Shown here one piece after another: positions 59,075-64,000 of a stretch of 64,000 bases of DNA. Numbering within the stretch: position 1 is the first letter of the stretch; every line of letters begins with the position of its first letter. The position numbers and the translations under genes are program-made. The notes beneath the pieces were generated by a model. That model saw nothing but the letters and a program-made list of their open reading frames with translations. It had not been told where the DNA came from and did not search any database. The stretch spans positions 1 to 64,000 of the forward strand of contig CAWGKI010000019.1 in the NCBI GenBank assembly GCA_963823095.1, read 5' to 3'. The DNA comes from CAIVVT01 sp963823095 (GTDB lineage Bacteria > Acidobacteriota > Terriglobia > Bryobacterales > Bryobacteraceae).

Positions 59075-59181
59075 GTGGGGCAGCTTGGCAAGCTGCGGCC
59101 GATTGGCAATCGGCCAACTGGCACGTAGGCGCGAGACGGCGGCGGTTGCCAACCGCCGCGCAGGATGCCATCCTGCCCCAC
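59075..59181. repeat. Array of four perfect GGC/GCC-loop palindromes
   Basis: GTGGGG, then GCAGCTT-GGC-AAGCTGC (59080-59096), GGCCGATT-GGC-AATCGGCC (59097-59115), GCGGCGGTT-GCC-AACCGCCGC (59139-59159) and GCAGGAT-GCC-ATCCTGC (59160-59176), then CCCCAC. Loops are GGC in the left half and GCC in the right half, so the whole array is itself an inverted structure of four unequal hairpins. Two of its words recur at 5061-5105. Confidence 0.92.
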
Positions 59182-59223
59182 GGCGCTGGCCAGCGGTTCC
59201 ACTTCCATGTCGCACACCTTCTT

Positions 59224-60357
59224 GTGGCCTTGCTGCTTCTCGTCGTCTTCGTCTCTCCGGCCCAAGTCTCCGGTCCGGAACAGCTCTTTCGTGAGGCGGT
59301 GGCGGCGCAACAGCGCGGCGACGATGAGCTTGCGATTCGCAAGTACCAGGAACTGCTCAAGTTGCGCCCGGACGTGGTTGAGGCTCGCGCGAATCTCGGC
59401 GCTACGCTCGCGCGCGCCGGCCGGTTTGACGAAGCGATCGAGCAATACCGCACGGCGCTCGCCAAGAGCGGGAACAACCCCGCGCTCAGGCTGAACCTGG
59501 CGCTGGCCTACTACAAGAAGAGCGATTGGGCCAGCGCCGTTCCGCACCTGAAAACGCTGTACGACGCCGAGCCCGCGAACGTGCGCGTCGCCACGCTGCT
59601 CGGCGACTGCTACTCGCGGCTTGGGCAGGACGCGCAAGTAGTTAGCATCCTCTCGCCCGTCGCCGCCAGCCATCCTGACGACCTCGCCATAAGCTGGGAA
59701 CTAGGCTCGGCATTGATTCGCACGGGGCGCGGCCGCGACGGCCTCGAACTGGTGGAGCGAGTGGGCAAGTCCGGCAACAGTGCCGAGGCTTACCTCCTGG
59801 CCGGGCAGACGGCGCTTCAACTGCACGAGTTCGAACGGGCGCGCGATGACGCCAATGCGGCGGTGCGACTGAATGCCAAGCTGCCTGGCGCGCTCACGCT
59901 GCAAGGAGCCGCGCTGCAGTACCTGAATGACAATCAGGGCGCGATCGTGGCTTTGCGGCAGGCCTTGGAGGTCAACCCCAACGACTTCGACGCGCACCTC
60001 ACACTGGGCGCCGTGCTCAACACGGAGCGCGACCTGGAAGGCGCGCGCAAGCACCTGGAACGCGCCGTGGAACTGAACCCGTCCTCGACACTCGCGCTTT
60101 ACGCTCTGGCGCGCATGAAGCGCACCCAGGGGGAGATCGAAGCCGCCGTGAAGGACTTCGAAAAGGTCGTCCGCGAGGACCCCAACTGGGCTCAGCCGCA
60201 CGTCGAACTCGCGGCTTTGTATTTCCGGTTGAACCGGCAGGCCGACGGGGAACGCGAGCGCGCCGAGTTCGACCGTCTCAATTCCGCGAAGCCGGCAGGC
60301 CCGGGCAAGGACGGCCCTGGCAAGCGGCGCCCCGCTATCGCGCCTCCTTCACGCTGA
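59224..60357 (+). CDS. Exported TPR protein (module B)
   Basis: About 377 residues from GTG 59224, chosen because a hydrophobic export segment (VALLLLVVFVSPAQVSG) begins there. The frame is open to 58969, but those codons translate the palindromic array and have no protein character. About nine TPR repeats follow: NLGATLARAGRFDEAIEQYRTAL, NLALAYYKKSDWASAVPHLKTL, AISWELGSALIRTGRGRDGLELVERV, LTLGAVLNTERDLEGARKHLERAVELNP. It is a paralogue of the gene at 54591 and faces the broken CRTAC1 gene with 3' ends overlapping by about 23 bases. The element upstream may have displaced the original start. Confidence 0.83.
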   Translation: MALLLLVVFVSPAQVSGPEQLFREAVAAQQRGDDELAIRKYQELLKLRPDVVEARANLGATLARAGRFDEAIEQYRTALAKSGNNPALRLNLALAYYKKSDWASAVPHLKTLYDAEPANVRVATLLGDCYSRLGQDAQVVSILSPVAASHPDDLAISWELGSALIRTGRGRDGLELVERVGKSGNSAEAYLLAGQTALQLHEFERARDDANAAVRLNAKLPGALTLQGAALQYLNDNQGAIVALRQALEVNPNDFDAHLTLGAVLNTERDLEGARKHLERAVELNPSSTLALYALARMKRTQGEIEAAVKDFEKVVREDPNWAQPHVELAALYFRLNRQADGERERAEFDRLNSAKPAGPGKDGPGKRRPAIAPPSR

Positions 60358-62020
60358 GCACGCGGTCGGCGCGAACGTCCTTCAACGTCTGAACGATGCC
60401 CGACGGCCAGTGGATCTCAATGCTCTGCGCCGTGTCGTCCGCGCCAAGACCGAAGTGCACCGGGCCATAGCTCGACGACGCATAGCCCACGCTGGTGGTC
60501 ATGTGGTTGTACTGCGTTCCGCTCTTGGAGACCACCTTGATGCGAGCGCCGATCCCGTCGCGATTGCTCTTGGTGCCTTCGAGCGCGATGTCCAGCCAGT
60601 GGCCGGAAGCAGGGCTGCGATTCATCCAGATCTCGCGCCGGACCTGCCAGAGCCGTCGCTACAACGTCGATGCGTCCATCTCCGTCGAAGTCGCCGAAAG
60701 CGAGCCCGCGGTGACGCTTGGGCGGCGCGGCGTCCAACCCGGCCTCGGCCGTCAGAGCTTCCCATTTCCCGCTCGCGCCCGAGATTGCGAAAGACGCTGT
60801 TATGCTGCTCCACCACCGTGCCCGGCATGGCCCGCGACAGCACGTCGCCGCGCGTCACGAAGAGGTCCTTCCACCCATCGTTGTCCATGTCGTAAAGTCC
60901 CGGCCCGAAGCCCGCCATCGACATGCTGAGGTTGCGCATCCCGCTCTCTCCGGTCACCTCTTGGAACTCGCGCCCGCCCATGTTCTTCAGCAGGGGAAAT
61001 GTCTGCTTGCGCCAGCGCGACGAAGGCCAGGTCGGGATACTCGTCGTTATTGAAGTCGCGGAAATCCAGCCCCATGCCCGAGATGAAGTTGCCGTCCTCC
61101 ATCAGCGCGACGCCCTTTTGGAAGGCGACCTCTTCGAACTTTCCACCGAGGTTGTGGAAGAGCGAATTGTACGAGGCGTCGTTGGTGACGAAGATGTCCG
61201 GGAGCCCATCGAGATCGTAGTCCGCCATGCCGCCGCCCATGCCTTTGCCCACGTGGGCGCGAATGCCCCACTGCTCCGAAACGTCCTCGAAAACGCCGTT
61301 GCCCTTGTTCAGGTAGAGCTGGTTCGGCAGTCCCTTGTAGGATCGCGGACTGCAGTAGTCGGAAGCGCCGCGGTACTCGCAGAGCGGCTCGGTGGCATAG
61401 TCCCATTGCAGGTAATTCACCACGAAGAGATCGAGCAGTCCGTCGTTGTTCACGTCCACCCAGACGCCCGTGATGGCCCACAGCGGGCCGAATTGCGCGT
61501 CGGGTTTGTTCAAACCAGCCTTGGCCGAGACGTCCGTGAACGTCCCGTCGCCGTTGTTGTGGTAGAGCGTGTTGTGGTGCACGCCGGCCACGAACAGGTC
61601 GGGATAGCCGTCGTTATCGTAGTCGCCCACTGCGACGCCATCGTCGAACCCTATGCCCGCCAGACCGGCCTGCTCGGTGACGTCGGTGAACACCCCGTTG
61701 CCATCGTTGCGGAACAGGCGATTCGAGTATTTGGGATCGTCTTTCTTCAGCGTCGCGAGATTCGCGCCGTTGGTGAAGAAGATATCGGGCCGGCCGTCGC
61801 GGTTGTAATCGAACACCGCCACCCCGCCCGCCATGGTCGCGGGCACGTGGCGCGCCTTCACCTCGCCGTGTTCCAGGTGGAAGGCAATCGGCTTCAGTTC
61901 GAAGCGGATGCGCGACACCGTCTCGCCGATCAGGCGCGGCAGCAGCCAGGCGCCGGGCAGCACGAGCAGGAGCGGCAGCGCCGTTCGCGGTATTCGACGG
62001 CAGGTGGAAGCGTTCGGCAT
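60335..62020 (-). pseudogene. CRTAC1-family FG-GAP/ASPIC-UnbV protein (module B), frameshifted
   Basis: A full-length copy (~560 codons) of the CRTAC1 architecture: an export signal (PNASTCRRIPRTALPLLLVLPGAW), FG-GAP blades with D-x-D-x-DG loops (VFDYNRDGRPDIFFTN; VGDYDNDGYPDLFVAG; VDVNNDGLLDLFVVN; MADYDLDGLPDIFVTN) and a C-terminal ASPIC/UnbV domain in a separate frame (SNRDGIGARIKVVSKSG; VHFGLGADDTAQSIEIHWPSG). Three frame changes are seen, near 61010, 60780 and 60630, each fixable by a 1-2 base change in a GC-rich run. The ATG at 62020 is the likely start. It is probably intact in the organism and broken by sequence errors, but true decay cannot be excluded. Confidence 0.85.
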
Positions 62021-62056
62021 AAAGGACAAGAATAGCGTTTCAATTAATCAAATAAA

Positions 62057-62080
62057 AAGGGGCGGCTTGCGCCGCCCCTT
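62057..62080 (-). terminator. Rho-independent terminator of the downstream TonB receptor
   Basis: AAGGGGCGGC and GCCGCCCCTT form a perfect 10-bp stem with a 4-base loop. On the minus strand the stem is followed by a T-rich stretch (TTTTATT). It lies just beyond the end of the second TonB receptor frame (62107) and terminates that transcript before the CRTAC1 gene. Confidence 0.9.
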
Positions 62081-62106
62081 CATCTATCCAACCTCTAAGC
62101 CGAAGC

Positions 62107-64000
62107 CTAGAAGTTGTACTTGGCCGTGAACTCGATCACGCGGCGGCCCACCGTATAGGTCGGTTTGCCGGTCGTGAGCTTGTTTTGATTCGTCTGAGTC
62201 AGGTTGCCGCTGCTGTCGGAGAAGTTCAAGTGGAGATCGCTGTTGCCACCCGCGTTGAACTGCGGCAGAGGATGGTTCAGGAAATTGAATGCCGAGAAGC
62301 GGAGCTGAATCTTCTGGCGCTCCTTGAAGTTGAAGTTCTTGTAGATAGCGAGATCGCTATTGAAGAACGCCGGTCCATGGATGTACGGCCAGATGATGTC
62401 GCCGTTGGCCCCGCCGGTGGGCGGTGCGAAGCAGGCGGGGTTGAAGTATTGGCCCGAGCTCAGGCCGCTGCGAGGATCGCAGGTGACCTTGGGAACCAGG
62501 TTGTAACCGCGTTGGTGCCCAGGACGCGGTGAGTTGCTGAAGCTGCCTGGCCAGCTCACGTTCAGAGTGCCGCCGGTGGTAGGCTGAATCGGCGCGCCGC
62601 TCTGCAACTGCGTGATGCCCGAAAGCTCCCAGCCGTTCACCACGCCGCCAAGCGAGCTTGTTGCCCTTGATCGGGCTCGGCAGGTTGATCACGTACGCCG
62701 CGTTGAAGATGTGGGTGTGATCCGAACCCAGCACGCCGTAGTTGGACGCCAGGTTGAACGGATAGAGGGAGTTGCCCGCGCCAGCGCCGTTGTCGGTCTG
62801 GTTGTCGCGGATGCCCAGCACCTTGCTGAACGTGTAGTTCGTGGTGAAGGTGATGCGGCCGGTCTGCTTCTGCCACGTGGCGATGAACGCGTTGTAGTTC
62901 GAGTAGCTGCCGTGACCGACCAGCGTGCATTCCGGTGTAGTTGTGCAGCGGATAGTAGTCGTTGGTCGGGAAGCTGCTGGCGGCCGGATCGTTGATCACG
63001 CCGGTGATCGGATCGGGCTTGAAGAAAGCGCCCATCGGGATAGTTGTTGAGTTGGACAAGCGGGCCGTCCAGCATCATGTCGTGGCTCGGTTGCCCGAGT
63101 ACTGGAGTTCCGCAACCGAGCTCCAGGGCACCCGCTGCGAAATCGTGACGTTGTAGGTCTCGGTGTAGGGAGTACGGTCGTCACCCATCGTCAGGACGCC
63201 GTTGGGTCCGGTGCCGAGGCCCGGGGTGCCCAGCGACGGAGAATACTGGTTGAAGTTGTTCCAGCCAACGCAGCAGCCCCAGGTCGTACTCAAGTCGGAA
63301 CGTTGAGCGGAGCGGCGAAAGCGCGCCGCTGAACTGTTGTATGCGAGCTGATAGCGGTAACGCCGAAGCCGCCGCGGAGGACCGTCTTGCCGTTGCCGAA
63401 GAGGTCGTAGGCGACGCCGATGCGCGGCTCGGGGAAGAACGGCTTGGACGGGAAGCCGGACAGCGGGATGCTCGAGTTGATGGCGTGCCACGTGCAGCCC
63501 GGTCCAGCGCCGGCGGCCGAGGTGTTGTTGTACGTGGCAGGGTCCCAGACCGCCAGTCCGCGGTCGCTGGCTGGAACCCAGTTGCCCATGTGGTCGAAGC
63601 GAACGCCGTAGGTCAGCGTCAGTCTGCGGCTGGCCTTCCAGGTCCTGGACGTAGAACGAGTATTGGTAGTACTTGAAGTCCTCAGTACGGGCGCGCCGCT
63701 GATCTGGTAGAACTGCGGGCCGTGCGCGACCAGACGAAGTCGGCGAGCGGATTGCCGGTGCTCGTGGCGCCCCAGGTATCGAAGTCCGTCGTGCCCTGGG
63801 TGCGCCTGCTGACCGGGGCCGCCGGTCTGCTCGTTGCGGGCGAAATCCCAGTAGAAGCCGGCCTTGATCGTATGGGTGCCCGCAGACCTTGGTGATGTTG
63901 TCGGAGATGTTCGGCGTCTGCGACAGCTTGCCGAAGCCTGCCGCCGGCAGCCCATTGTCGCCGAAGGGATAGGGGCGAAATCCAACCGAAGTGCCGTTGC
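62107..64000 (-). pseudogene. Second Oar-like TonB receptor, frameshifted and cut by the edge
   Basis: The C-terminal part of an Oar-like outer-membrane barrel, entering from the right edge. Barrel pieces occur in several frames: THTIKAGFYWDFARNEQ, TLTYGVRFDHMGNWVP, PFFPEPRIGVAYDLFGNGKTVLRGG, ITFTTNYTFSKVLGIRDN, AAYVINLPSPIKGNKL, WELSGITQLQSGAPIQPTTGG and the final IQLRFSAFNFLNHP ... VIEFTAKYNF, ending in the usual terminal aromatic. At least eight frame changes occur in 62.6-64 kb (clear ones near 62653, 62932, 63040 and 63075). The signal peptide and plug lie beyond the window. It is called broken here, but poor sequence quality is a likely cause. Confidence 0.85.

Noticed and set aside
58969..59223. 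N-terminal extension of the TPR protein to ATG 58969
   Set aside because: These 85 codons read through the palindromic array and have no protein character; the hydrophobic export segment begins at 59224.
1..64000. CRISPR array, tRNA or rRNA genes, transposase or integrase
   Set aside because: Reading the sequence and the frames showed no regularly spaced direct repeats, no recognisable tRNA/rRNA sequence and no transposase/integrase motifs. tRNA detection by eye is not exhaustive; tRNAscan-SE would settle it.

Overview
The window is GC-rich bacterial DNA that looks like an acidobacterium, probably of the Solibacter/Bryobacter type. This is inferred from gene content, not from rRNA. The markers are an acidobacterial VWFA-related secreted protein, a large Oar-like TonB-dependent receptor with an N-terminal carboxypeptidase-regulatory domain, CRTAC1-type FG-GAP/ASPIC-UnbV proteins beside TPR proteins, a BNR-propeller protein, a YpdA-like bacillithiol-type reductase, and many intergenic palindromic repeats. 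No rRNA, tRNA, CRISPR array, transposase or integrase was recognised.

Region 1-7.3 kb is accessory. It has poorly conserved small genes and two toxin-antitoxin-like pairs. The first (2190-2989, minus) is a small antitoxin-like protein followed by a protein with the H...GxGIYF hallmark of PARP-like ADP-ribosyltransferases. The second (3406-4925, plus) is a RES-domain toxin behind an Xre/MbcA antitoxin about twice the usual size. An ECF sigma/anti-sigma pair and a methyltransferase follow. Three direct repeats of about 145 bp (3106, 5144, 7162), each a leader plus the start of a signal peptide, punctuate the region. Only the last leads into an intact gene, a PQQ-type sorbosone dehydrogenase.

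Region 8.6-31 kb is mostly housekeeping: YdcF and RNase R (overlapping), an adenosine-specific kinase, a fused double methyltransferase, a TylF-like methyltransferase, an M20 peptidase, a frameshifted SSP411/YyaL protein, a BNR protein, an OmpA-like porin, a molybdopterin oxidoreductase, a DksA/TraR regulator, pgeF overlapping an orphan nuoB, an epimerase, a sugar isomerase and YpdA.

Region 31-45 kb holds a HAD phosphatase, an orphan sugar-binding lipoprotein next to the TonB receptor, prepilin peptidase, two glycosyltransferases, a site-2 protease, HU, a flavin reductase and a three-gene sugar-acid-like catabolic operon. Region 45-64 kb has a giant hybrid histidine kinase with a periplasmic array of OB-like repeats, a PD40/TPR protein with a CxxCH motif, the VWFA protein, two TPR + CRTAC1 modules, and a second TonB receptor cut by the window edge.

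From about 60.6 kb to the end, reading frames break every few hundred bases, which looks like poor sequence quality at a contig end rather than biology. A recurring structural theme is intergenic arrays of short perfect palindromes arranged as larger inverted repeats (5.1, 8.6, 11.9, 30.8-31.0, 36.9, 39.6, 41.6-41.9, 57.5 and 59.1 kb).
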